Shown in pieces: positions 51,984 through 59,449 of a DNA stretch of 64,000 nt; positions within the stretch are counted from its first letter, which is position 1, and every line of letters starts with the position of its first letter. The position numbers and the translations under genes are program-made. Source of the stretch: Nocardioides baekrokdamisoli (GTDB lineage Bacteria; Actinomycetota; Actinomycetes; Propionibacteriales; Nocardioidaceae); the NCBI RefSeq assembly GCF_003945325.1, contig NZ_AP019307.1, positions 496,001-560,000 of the forward strand. Reading direction: 5' to 3'. The notes beneath the pieces were generated by a model. That model made no database searches. It saw only the letters and a program-made list of their open reading frames with translations, and was not told where the DNA came from.

Positions 51984-52340
51984 CTAGTGCGGCCAATCTC
52001 CGGTCACATGAAAGGCATCCCGATCGGCCTTCCAGGCGTCGTCTGCAGGGCCTTCCTTCGGCCGTCTCAACTCGCTCCCGTGTAGGTATCCTGCGATCCA
52101 GTACTTCGCCTCGATTGACGACTCAGTTACCTCGCACATCGAAACCGCGAAGTTCAGGTCGCCGTGGGGGCAGTAGGCATGCATGCGCCCACGGAATGTG
52201 TGCGGATTGCCAAAGAGGTAGTCAGGCGACTCGCATTCGGAGGTGCGAATCCATAGCCGGTGGTCAACGCCCGGCGGCAGCTCCACCTGTTCATCACTCA
52301 CGTGGATATCCTCCGGCACTCGGCCGAGCGGCGCACTCAT
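51984..52340 (-). CDS. orphan hypothetical protein
   Basis: About 118 residues from ATG 52340 (MSAPLGRVPEDIHVSDEQV), or 162 from ATG 52472, which would overlap the divergent neighbour. It contains DHRLWIRTSECESPDYLFGN and MHAYCPHGDLNFAVSMCEV. No family recognised. Its tail overlaps the alternative start of the next gene on the same strand, so the two may be transcribed together. Confidence 0.48.
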   Translation of the reverse strand: MSAPLGRVPEDIHVSDEQVELPPGVDHRLWIRTSECESPDYLFGNPHTFRGRMHAYCPHGDLNFAVSMCEVTESSIEAKYWIAGYLHGSELRRPKEGPADDAWKADRDAFHVTGDWPH

Positions 52341-52470
52341 CTGCCGCGACCCTGTCGAGATCCGGACGTCCGAATCGGCTGGGTGAGTCCAGCGAATCAA
52401 CCTTGTCGCCCATGGCGCACTACGCCTGTAGGCCGCATCATGGTTCTGGCCCACGGAGATGAGGAACACC

Positions 52471-52815
52471 ATGTCGTCAACAGCGTTCTTTGCCTTGCTC
52501 GGAATCTGCCTCGTGCCGGTGATGGTGTTGGCGGCGATCCAGATCCCGGCCCAGCGACGACGGGAAGCCGAGGCTCAGGCGGACGCCGAACGCATCTTTG
52601 CCGGCGATCCTGCTGGCTTGGCTCTATGGCGGCAGCAGCGCAGCGCAATGCAGCAAGCCGACCGAAATACGCGCCGCATTCAGGCAAGCATCACTCAGAA
52701 CACGTTGGCGCTTCAGCAGCAGGCCCAGCAACAACAGCAGATCGCCTTGCAACAGCAAATGATCCAACAACAGATCACCCAGCAGCAGATCAACAACCTC
52801 GGCAATAACCACTAG
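52471..52815 (+). CDS. small membrane protein with glutamine-rich coiled-coil tail
   Basis: A 114-residue protein. One N-terminal membrane helix or signal anchor (AFFALLGICLVPVMVLAAI) is followed by an acidic/basic helix (RREAEAQADAERIFAGD). The C-terminal tail is extremely glutamine-rich (LQQQAQQQQQIALQQQMIQQ onward), predicted as coiled coil. ATG 52471 has GATGAGGA upstream; ATG 52459 is an alternative. No family recognised. Confidence 0.6.
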   Translation: MSSTAFFALLGICLVPVMVLAAIQIPAQRRREAEAQADAERIFAGDPAGLALWRQQRSAMQQADRNTRRIQASITQNTLALQQQAQQQQQIALQQQMIQQQITQQQINNLGNNH

Positions 52816-52927
52816 CTCGCGCCAAAGCTCTGCGCGTGTGTCGAGATCCACACGTCCGGATCTGCCGCCAACCGTGCAAGAGTCTGTCGAGATAAGGGCG
52901 TCGCCTGGGGTTCGTCCTGACTCCGAA

Positions 52928-52933
52928 TAGGGT
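52928..52933 (+). promoter_or_regulatory. -10 element (TAGGGT) before ATG 52940
   Basis: Six bases separate it from the start codon. A CCGGATCTGCCGC copy lies about 60 bases upstream at 52856. Confidence 0.45.
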
Positions 52934-52939
52934 GCGGTC

Positions 52940-53626
52940 ATGAAACTTACGCCTGCCCGGCGGCGAGATCTGATCGGCATCTTGGCCGGTCTGGCCATCA
53001 GCGTGCCGGCTGGAGTCCTTTATTTCAGGACACATGAATACGGCTGGAGTCGGCAGGCATCCGCCATCGCCGAGGCAGCCTTCGTGTTCCTCTTCGTAAA
53101 CGCGTTCGTCATCCGCGCCCTGTGTCGCCGCGCCCGAGAGAAGGCAGCGAACCCCGAACTGATCGATGTCGACGTGTCCGACTCGAGGGTTCTGAACTGT
53201 TCTGCTCAGCAGGCGTGGGCGGTCTTGCATGATCCGACCTTCGCCTCGGCGGCCGACGACTCCGTTACCGACACGATGCGGATGCCTTCCACCCCCGTTG
53301 GTCCCGGCGAGGTGCAGGTCTTCCTCAAACGCGTTGAATCGACCCTTTCGATCTCAGCGGTAGAAGTCATTGAGTATGACCCGGGCCAGTTCGCCCGGAC
53401 GCGACCACTGGTGCTTCACAAATGGGCCACAGAGCAGTGGACGGACTACCGCGTTGAGCCTGTCGACGCCGATTCCTGCCGGGTGACGATCGGCGAACAC
53501 TTCAAGTTCCGAGCGGTCCCCTCACGCGAAACCCGAAAGATGATCGAAAAGGAAGCGGAGACGCACCGTTCTCATTGCCGCCACAACGTGGAGCGCCTGG
53601 CTCGATCCCTCAACGACGGGCCGTGA
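52940..53626 (+). CDS. membrane-anchored SRPBCC-like protein
   Basis: A 228-residue protein. Two N-terminal membrane helices (LIGILAGLAISVPAGVLYF and IAEAAFVFLFVNAFVIRAL) are followed by a helix-grip domain of SRPBCC type (CSAQQAWAVLHDPTF, SVTDTMRMPSTPVGPGEVQV, EQWTDYRVEPVDADSCRVTI, long C-terminal helix). Ligand unknown. It lies in the orphan island with its own predicted leaderless promoter. Confidence 0.62.
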   Translation: MKLTPARRRDLIGILAGLAISVPAGVLYFRTHEYGWSRQASAIAEAAFVFLFVNAFVIRALCRRAREKAANPELIDVDVSDSRVLNCSAQQAWAVLHDPTFASAADDSVTDTMRMPSTPVGPGEVQVFLKRVESTLSISAVEVIEYDPGQFARTRPLVLHKWATEQWTDYRVEPVDADSCRVTIGEHFKFRAVPSRETRKMIEKEAETHRSHCRHNVERLARSLNDGP

Positions 53627-53752
53627 AGGCCAGCGCCGCCCCTGCGAGCGGGCCGGCCGTAGCCTTCGCGTCTCCCGTGAGCACCGCTTCTGGGTTGCTC
53701 AAACGACTGATCTGCCGCGAGTCGGGCCGAGATCACCGCGTTTGCCAGCCAC

Positions 53753-53758
53753 TATCGT
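53753..53758 (+). promoter_or_regulatory. -10 element (TATCGT) before ATG 53766
   Basis: Seven bases separate it from the start codon. TGATCTGCCGCGA lies about 35 bases further upstream. Confidence 0.48.
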
Positions 53759-53765
53759 CGCGATC

Positions 53766-54038
53766 ATGGCCACCGAGATCTTCAGGACAAATTGGCGGGG
53801 TTGGGCCAGCTCTTCTGAGGGCTACGCGGTGCGCATTGTCGGACGAAACGATCTCCAGTACCGAGACGAGTCTGGGATCCACCACATCTTCATCGAGCCG
53901 ATGACCAAGTGGACCGAGATCGTTGTCGACACAGAAGCGATCCCCCGCAGTCCGCTGCTACCCGAGGGAGAACTACTCAACCGGCTGCGTCGCGTCTTCG
54001 CCTTCCGAGGATGGACGCTGATCGAGTCTGGTGGCTAG
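53766..54038 (+). CDS. orphan hypothetical protein
   Basis: A 90-residue soluble protein (MATEIFRTNWRGWASSSEGY start, then VRIVGRNDLQYRDESGIHHI, ending FAFRGWTLIESGG). It looks like a small immunity- or Imm-type protein in size and composition, but no family is recognised. The start is set by the -10 element. Confidence 0.5.
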   Translation: MATEIFRTNWRGWASSSEGYAVRIVGRNDLQYRDESGIHHIFIEPMTKWTEIVVDTEAIPRSPLLPEGELLNRLRRVFAFRGWTLIESGG

Positions 54039-54161
54039 CGCACTGACTTGCCGCGCGGAGGACATCTGGAGCAGAAGGGCGAACCATCACACAGACGCCG
54101 GCGCACGCTGGGAACCAACGCAACCGTGGTCGCGTCTACATGTGGAAGAACGGAGTGAACG

Positions 54162-55097
54162 ATGCGCATCAGAATCGCCGCGGTCATGACTGCTGTGTCG
54201 CTGACCGGCTGTTCCGCCGCGACGCCTGCGGGAACACCGACCGTTCAGGAATCGCCGTCCACCGCAGATTCCGCCGCCCCGGATCTCCGCGCTGACGCTG
54301 CACGTGTCCTAGCCCAGGACCAGCACAGCGAAGAGGTTGCCCAGCACGAAGCGACCCGGCTCCTGGCATCGATGCCGCAACCGGCAGGGAGCCACCGTGT
54401 CCCCGGCTCCAAGGTCCCGCCCCTTGTTCAGTCCACGATCACGCTGAGCGGGCTCGACCGATCGGAGACGGCAACCGGGTTCTGGCTGGTCCCGGCCACT
54501 ACCACGCATTCGTTGGCGGACTGGTACACGCTCAACCCGCCAGCCGGGATGACCTCCGACCCACACGCCATCGGGGGCAGCATGAACAGCGACAGGAGCC
54601 AGTCCGACGATGTCTTCTACTCCGGCGCAGCGACCAGCAGCGCGCGCGATTCGGCGGCCATCATCGAAGTCGCGCCAGTCGGCGCGCAGATGGGCGTACG
54701 CATCACCGTCCTGAGTTCATGGCGGCCCGCGCGGCCGGCGGCGTCGTACACCCCGAGCGACGTTGCAGCTGTCCGGATCGAGGCCCTACGCGATGCGCAC
54801 AAGCACATCGTCACCGTCGCGGTCACCGACCCCGCCGCCATTGCCCAACTGCGGCACGCGTACGACGCCTTGTCCGGGACCCATGCGCTCGGGCACAGCT
54901 GCCCGGTGCAACTGCATCCGACCGAGTATCAGGTGACCTTCATCAGCCGCACCCGCCAGGTCGTGGCGACGATGTCCCCGTCCTGTGAGCCCGTCTGGAC
55001 GGTCGCAGCCAACGGGACCGCGCTTGAACCCGCACTTCGTGACGCGGCCGAGTTCAGCACCCTCGTCAGCAAGCTCACAGGCACGCCCGCTTCGTGA
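54162..55097 (+). CDS. secreted lipoprotein, function unknown
   Basis: A 311-residue protein with a short signal peptide ending in lipobox SLTGC (Cys about 17), followed by a low-complexity Thr/Ser/Ala linker. The mature domain contains GFWLVPATTTHSLADWY and a C-terminal half with a possible disulfide pair (HSCPVQLHP and SPSCEPVW). No family recognised. Codon use is again typical of the core genome, so the island ends before it. Confidence 0.7.
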   Translation: MRIRIAAVMTAVSLTGCSAATPAGTPTVQESPSTADSAAPDLRADAARVLAQDQHSEEVAQHEATRLLASMPQPAGSHRVPGSKVPPLVQSTITLSGLDRSETATGFWLVPATTTHSLADWYTLNPPAGMTSDPHAIGGSMNSDRSQSDDVFYSGAATSSARDSAAIIEVAPVGAQMGVRITVLSSWRPARPAASYTPSDVAAVRIEALRDAHKHIVTVAVTDPAAIAQLRHAYDALSGTHALGHSCPVQLHPTEYQVTFISRTRQVVATMSPSCEPVWTVAANGTALEPALRDAAEFSTLVSKLTGTPAS

Positions 55098-55138
55098 GGC
55101 CCCGACGTCGGATCAAGCCTCGCGCTGGTGCTAGGACG

Positions 55139-55864
55139 TCACCTGGACCTGGCCCGCGAAGCAACCTGCCAAGCGACGATCACAGCAACCCCGAACGCAC
55201 AGGCTGCGGCCACACCGTTCACCGCGAGATGGAACGCCAGGTTCACCAAGCCGCCGGATGACTGGGTGACGGTCGCGGCAACTGCCACGGCTCCTGCCAA
55301 CGCAAGGACCCACGGTGCGACGTCCCCACGCAACACCCGCGGCGAGCTGGCACCCGCCGACTGACGAGCGATGTGCACCACCAGCCACACCAACACGACA
55401 GCGAGACCGACGACATCGGAAACCGCCTGTGCCCAGGTCGTCCCGGCAACACCTCCGTGCATCTCGCCGATCCAACGAATGTGGCTCGCACCCCACGCAT
55501 CCGGATGGACCAACTCGTCCCACAGGAGATGGATCGCCGATCCGACGACGGCGCCCAGCGGCATCAGCAACCAACCGCGTCGGCTGATCGTGACGGTCGG
55601 CGCCAACCGTCGCCGTACGAAGTCCGGCGACAGGTCGACCAGCGGAGACCGGAGCCACGCGAACCACACTGCGACCGCGGCCACAGCAACCACCCAGTCA
55701 AGAAGGAAGACACCGGCCCAGCTGTGCGTGAAGTGGTACGCACCCCAGGCCCCGATAAAGACCGGCCAGTCCGGCGACATCGACCCCGCAACGAGCGCCG
55801 ACATCGGCACGCCGAGCCATCGCAAGGGCAGGACGGCAGCGGGGTGGCTGAGGGTGAACGGCAC
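55139..55864 (-). CDS. DUF4184 family membrane protein
   Basis: A 241-residue polytopic protein beginning VPFTLSHPAAVLPLRWLG, the family hallmark, with SMSPDWPVF, HFTHSWAGVFLLDW and WDELVHPDAWG. It has six or seven predicted helices with conserved histidine/aspartate residues like metal-dependent membrane hydrolases. Function unknown. The start GTG 55864 matches the family N-terminus; the frame to 56044 runs through an intergenic inverted repeat. Confidence 0.85.
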   Translation of the reverse strand: MPFTLSHPAAVLPLRWLGVPMSALVAGSMSPDWPVFIGAWGAYHFTHSWAGVFLLDWVVAVAAVAVWFAWLRSPLVDLSPDFVRRRLAPTVTISRRGWLLMPLGAVVGSAIHLLWDELVHPDAWGASHIRWIGEMHGGVAGTTWAQAVSDVVGLAVVLVWLVVHIARQSAGASSPRVLRGDVAPWVLALAGAVAVAATVTQSSGGLVNLAFHLAVNGVAAACAFGVAVIVAWQVASRARSR

Positions 55865-55928
55865 CGGCCCATGGTGCCACCAGCCGACGGCGTCTGCCCG
55901 GCCTTCCGCACGTCCGCGTACCTGTCGA

Positions 55929-55996
55929 TACACCGAAGTCAGCCTGAGCCCACAGGCTGAAGCGTGCGCGACCGCTGCACTGTCCACTTCGGTGTA
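55929..55996. repeat. nested inverted repeats downstream of parE
   Basis: Outer arms TACACCGAAGT (55929-55939) and ACTTCGGTGTA (55986-55996) pair over 11 bp. Inside, TCAGCCTG (55939-55946) and CAGGCTGA (55953-55960) form an 8-bp hairpin with a 6-base loop. It may terminate parE or be a remnant of a small inverted-repeat element. Confidence 0.75.
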
Positions 55997-56040
55997 CCTG
56001 TGGGTACGCGCGGCCGGCCTACAGCAGCGCGGCAGCACGC

Positions 56041-58104
56041 TCACGCGTCCAGCGCGCTCGCGTCCACCTCGTACGCGCCCGCCACGATGAACTCCTTGCG
56101 CGGCGCGACGTCGTTGCCCATCAACAGTTCGAAGACCTGCGCCGCCGCCTCAACGTCGTCGACCGTGAGTCGGCGCAGTGTCCGGTGGCGCGGGTCCATG
56201 GTGGTCTCGGCCAACTGGTCAGCGTCCATCTCGCCGAGACCCTTGTAGCGCTGCACCGGGTCCTTCCAGTTCACGTTGCGCTTCTTCAGATCGGCCAACG
56301 TCCGCTGCAACTGGTCGTCGGAGTAGGTGTAGACGTACTTGTCCATCCCCTTCTTGGGGTTGGACAACTCGATCCGGTGCAGCGGTGGCACGGCGCTGTA
56401 GACCCGGCCGGCCTTGACCATCTCGGGCATGTATTTGAAGAACAGCGTCGCCAGCAGCGTACGAATGTGGGCGCCGTCGGAGTCGGCGTCAGCCATGAAG
56501 ATGATCCGGCCGTAGCGGGCCGCGTCGAGGTCGAACGTACGCCCCGATCCGGCACCGACCACCTGGATGATCGAGGCGCACTCGGTGTTCTTCAACATGT
56601 CGCCGACCGAGGCCTTCTGGACGTTGAGGATCTTGCCGCGGATGGGCAGGAGGGCCTGGAACTCCGAGTTGCGTGCCATCTTCGCGGTGCCGAGCGCCGA
56701 GTCACCCTCGACGATGAAGAGTTCGGTGCGCTCGTTGTCGTTGGCACGACAATCGGCGAGCTTCGCCGGCAGCGAGGACGACTCGAGCGCATTCTTGCGC
56801 CGCTGGGTCTCCTTCTGCTGACGCAGGGTGAGCCGGGTCCTGGCCGCGCCGTACACCTTGTCCATCACCAACTTGGCCTGCGCCTTCTCGGCGGCCTTGG
56901 TGGAGGTGAGGAACTTCTTCAGTTCGGCGGCGACGACCTTGCGCACGACCGTACGCGCCGCCGGCGTGCCGAGGATCTCCTTGGTCTGACCCTCGAACTG
57001 CGGTTCCGCCAGACGTACGGTCACCACGGCCGTGAGGCCCTCGAGGACGTCGTCCTTGATCACGTCGTCGTCGTTGGCCTTGAGTACGCGGCTCGCCTTC
57101 ATGCAGTCGTTGAATGTACGCGTCAGAGCACCCTCGAAGCCGCTCACGTGGGTGCCGCCCTTCGGGGTGGCGATCACGTTGACGAACGACTTGATCTCGG
57201 TGTCGTAGCCCATCCCCCACCGCAGGGCGACGTCGACGAACAGTTCGCGCTCGACGTCCTGCGGAGTCATGTGGCCCTGCTCGTCGAGCATCGGCACGGT
57301 CTCGGTGAACGTGTCGGAGCCCTGCAGGCGCAGGATCGAGGTGACCGGTTCGTCGTGGGTCAGGAAGTCGACGAACTCGGCGATGCCACCGTCGTGTTTG
57401 AAGCGCTCCTCCGTGGCTTCCGCGGAACGCTCGTCGCGGATGACGAGTTCCAGCCCCGGGACGATGAACGAGGTCTGCCGGGCACGGCCCACCAGACCGT
57501 CCAGGACGAAGTCGGCGTCCTTGGTGAAGATCTGCTTGTCCGGCCAGAACCGGATCAGCGTGCCGGTCTTCGCCTTCGCGACCCGGGCACCCTTGCGCGA
57601 GAGCCCCGATCCGGGCGTGAACCCAGCGGCCGGGCCTTCGCCGGCGAACACACCGGCGACGCCGCGCTTGAAGCTGATCCCCTGCCGCGCCGGCGAACGG
57701 TCGACATCGATGTCCATCCGGCTCGACAGCGCGTTCACCACCGACAGGCCCACACCGTGCAGACCACCGGTGGCAGCGTAGGAGGAGCCGCCGAACTTGC
57801 CACCGGCGTGCAGCTTGGTCGCCACGACCTCGACACCGGTCAGACCGGTCTTGGGTTCCTTGTCGATCGGGATGCCGCGACCGTCGTCGTACACCTCGAC
57901 GGAGCCGTCCTTGTGCAGCGTCACCGACACGCTGTGCGCGGCACCGGCCAGGGCCTCGTCCACGCCGTTGTCGATGATCTCCCACAGGCAGTGCATCAGT
58001 CCGCGGGTGTCGGTCGAGCCGATGTACATGCCGGGACGCTTGCGTACGGCCTCCAGGCCCTCGAGAACCAGGAGGTGTGCTGCGTTGTACGTGTTGTCGC
58101 TGAT
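56041..58104 (-). CDS. parE: DNA topoisomerase IV subunit B (ParE), apparent ATC start
   Basis: ATPase subunit partnering ParC, 687 residues. The GHKL ATPase region includes EGLEAVRKRPGMYIGSTD and EIIDNGVDEALAG, and GGLHGVGLSVVNALSSR follows. The TOPRIM domain has IVEGDSALG, LPIRGKILNVQKAS and ADADSDGAHIRTLL. The conserved N-terminus upstream of Met-Tyr-Ile-Gly has no ATG, GTG or TTG before an in-frame stop. The best start is ATC 58104, five bases after GGAGAG. The ATG at 58029 would delete an invariant segment. Gene order sigA, DUF7455, parE is conserved in actinobacteria. Confidence 0.93.
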   Translation of the reverse strand: MSDNTYNAAHLLVLEGLEAVRKRPGMYIGSTDTRGLMHCLWEIIDNGVDEALAGAAHSVSVTLHKDGSVEVYDDGRGIPIDKEPKTGLTGVEVVATKLHAGGKFGGSSYAATGGLHGVGLSVVNALSSRMDIDVDRSPARQGISFKRGVAGVFAGEGPAAGFTPGSGLSRKGARVAKAKTGTLIRFWPDKQIFTKDADFVLDGLVGRARQTSFIVPGLELVIRDERSAEATEERFKHDGGIAEFVDFLTHDEPVTSILRLQGSDTFTETVPMLDEQGHMTPQDVERELFVDVALRWGMGYDTEIKSFVNVIATPKGGTHVSGFEGALTRTFNDCMKASRVLKANDDDVIKDDVLEGLTAVVTVRLAEPQFEGQTKEILGTPAARTVVRKVVAAELKKFLTSTKAAEKAQAKLVMDKVYGAARTRLTLRQQKETQRRKNALESSSLPAKLADCRANDNERTELFIVEGDSALGTAKMARNSEFQALLPIRGKILNVQKASVGDMLKNTECASIIQVVGAGSGRTFDLDAARYGRIIFMADADSDGAHIRTLLATLFFKYMPEMVKAGRVYSAVPPLHRIELSNPKKGMDKYVYTYSDDQLQRTLADLKKRNVNWKDPVQRYKGLGEMDADQLAETTMDPRHRTLRRLTVDDVEAAAQVFELLMGNDVAPRKEFIVAGAYEVDASALDA

Positions 58105-58356
58105 GACTGCTCTCCAAACGTGCCGCAGCGCTGGTCAGACGTGCGCTGCAGGCCCGAACCTACCCGCGACACGCCGAACCTCCAGTGAGCGCCACGCACC
58201 GTCGAGCGTCATACAGTCGCAGGAACTGGCAGATGGCGAAGTGCAGAGAATGAGACTGCTACTTGCGAAACGTGTGGCGAGCACCACAGGCTCGTGGGAA
58301 TCTTCTCCCTCAGGTCTACGTTGTCCAAGCGCAGCATGATCAGGAATGAGGCCAAG
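58105..58356. other. 252-base divergent intergenic region (parE / DUF7455)
   Basis: Contains TACGTT (58317-58322), a good -10 for the DUF7455 gene, and the parE ribosome site. I see no gene in it. Confidence 0.5.
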
Positions 58357-58581
58357 ATGAGCACCGCAGCAGACCTTCGCACCCCGTCCGACCTCAACGA
58401 CATCCCCGCGCTCAGCGCCCAGGACCGTTGTGACCGTTGTGGCGCCCAGGCGTACCTGCGCGTCGAGGTCTCGGCGGGCCTCGAGCTCTTCTTCTGCGCT
58501 CACCACGCTCGCGAGCACGGCGACAAGCTCAAGGAGATCGCGATCAGCTTCGTGGACGAAACCCACAAGCTGACGCCCTGA
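58357..58581 (+). CDS. DUF7455 small zinc-ribbon-like protein
   Basis: A 74-residue protein with CDRCGAQAYLRVEV and FFCAHHAREHGDKL, giving a C-x2-C and C-x2-H set likely to bind zinc. It is conserved between the principal sigma factor gene and parE in actinobacteria (Streptomyces has the same arrangement near hrdB). Function unknown. The start ATG 58357 has GAGG upstream; ATG 58336 is possible. Its stop overlaps the next gene. Confidence 0.85.
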   Translation: MSTAADLRTPSDLNDIPALSAQDRCDRCGAQAYLRVEVSAGLELFFCAHHAREHGDKLKEIAISFVDETHKLTP

Positions 58582-59420
58582 CGTCCCAGCACCTCCTGGC
58601 GATCACGCTGGCGCTTGCGTCGGCGGCCGCATACGGAGCCTCTGACTTTCTCGGCGGCGTGCTGTCGTCGCGTACGAATCCGCGCATCATCGCAGTCGCA
58701 GGTCTGCTGTTCGGCGGACTCGTGGCCGGAGCGGGAGCGCTCGCTCACGGGGTCACCATCAACGGTGCAGCCTGGGCCTGGTCGGCCACAGCAGCGGTCG
58801 GTGATGCCATCGGCGTCGTCTTCCTCTATCGCGGGCTGAGCAGCGGTCGGATGTCCGTGGTCGCACCTCTCTCCGGGATCGGTGCCGCGGCACTGCCGGT
58901 GGTCGCCGGATTCATCGATGGCGAGCGGCCCGGCCTGTGGGCGGTTGTCGGCCTCGTCGCGGCCGTCCCGGCGATCCTTCTGGTGGCCCACGTACGCGAC
59001 GCCAACGGCCCGAGCGGTTGGCTCGACGGTGTCATCGCAGGAGTCGGATTCGGACTCGGGTTCCTCGCGATCGCCCGACTGCCGCATGCCGCAGGTCTCG
59101 GTGGGCTGTCCATGACACAACTCGGTGCGGCCGCCCTGGTGGCTGTGACACTGATCGGAGCCGACCGAAGCAGGCTGCGGCTCCTGCGCCGTGAGCTGTC
59201 AGGCGCCGCGATCACCGGCCTGCTCGGCGGCGCCGCGTTCTACCTGTTCCAGCAGTCCAGTCATCGCGGATACCTGAGCGAAGCCGCCGTCCTCAGCGCG
59301 CTGTATCCGGCAGTGACCGTGCTCCTCGCCCTGATCGTCCTGCGCGAACGGGTGAGCAGCATCCAGGTCGCAGGGTTCGTCCTCTGCGCCGCCTCGATCG
59401 GGCTGATCGTCTCAGGCTGA
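58578..59420 (+). CDS. EamA/DMT-family permease, apparent CTG start
   Basis: A 280-residue transporter with ten hydrophobic helices in two EamA repeats. The first begins HLLAITLALASAAAYGASDFLGG and the second has VALTLIGA-like segments and ALYPAVTVLLALIVLRERVS, the family C-terminal signature. No ATG, GTG or TTG precedes the first helix. CTG at 58578 overlaps the upstream TGA in a 4-base CTGA arrangement, exactly as ATGA/GTGA couplings elsewhere here. The next GTG would remove helix 1. Substrate unknown. Confidence 0.83.
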   Translation: MTSQHLLAITLALASAAAYGASDFLGGVLSSRTNPRIIAVAGLLFGGLVAGAGALAHGVTINGAAWAWSATAAVGDAIGVVFLYRGLSSGRMSVVAPLSGIGAAALPVVAGFIDGERPGLWAVVGLVAAVPAILLVAHVRDANGPSGWLDGVIAGVGFGLGFLAIARLPHAAGLGGLSMTQLGAAALVAVTLIGADRSRLRLLRRELSGAAITGLLGGAAFYLFQQSSHRGYLSEAAVLSALYPAVTVLLALIVLRERVSSIQVAGFVLCAASIGLIVSG

Positions 59421-59436
59421 TCCCGGCATCCGCTGC

Positions 59437-59442
59437 TACGTT
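59437..59442 (+). promoter_or_regulatory. -10 element (TACGTT) of the YibE/F gene
   Basis: Seven bases separate it from ATG 59450, suggesting a leaderless message. Confidence 0.5.
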
Positions 59443-59449
59443 GCCGGTC

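Noticed and set aside
52260..52808. 182-codon + frame overlapping the orphan genes
   Set aside because: Its translation is low-complexity and out of frame with the Gln-rich protein, which has a better ribosome site and a membrane helix.
50922..54056. TCTGCCGC copies as integron attC sites
   Set aside because: No inverse core sites (RYYYAAC ... GTTRRRY) pair around the genes and no integrase gene is visible; genes are on both strands.
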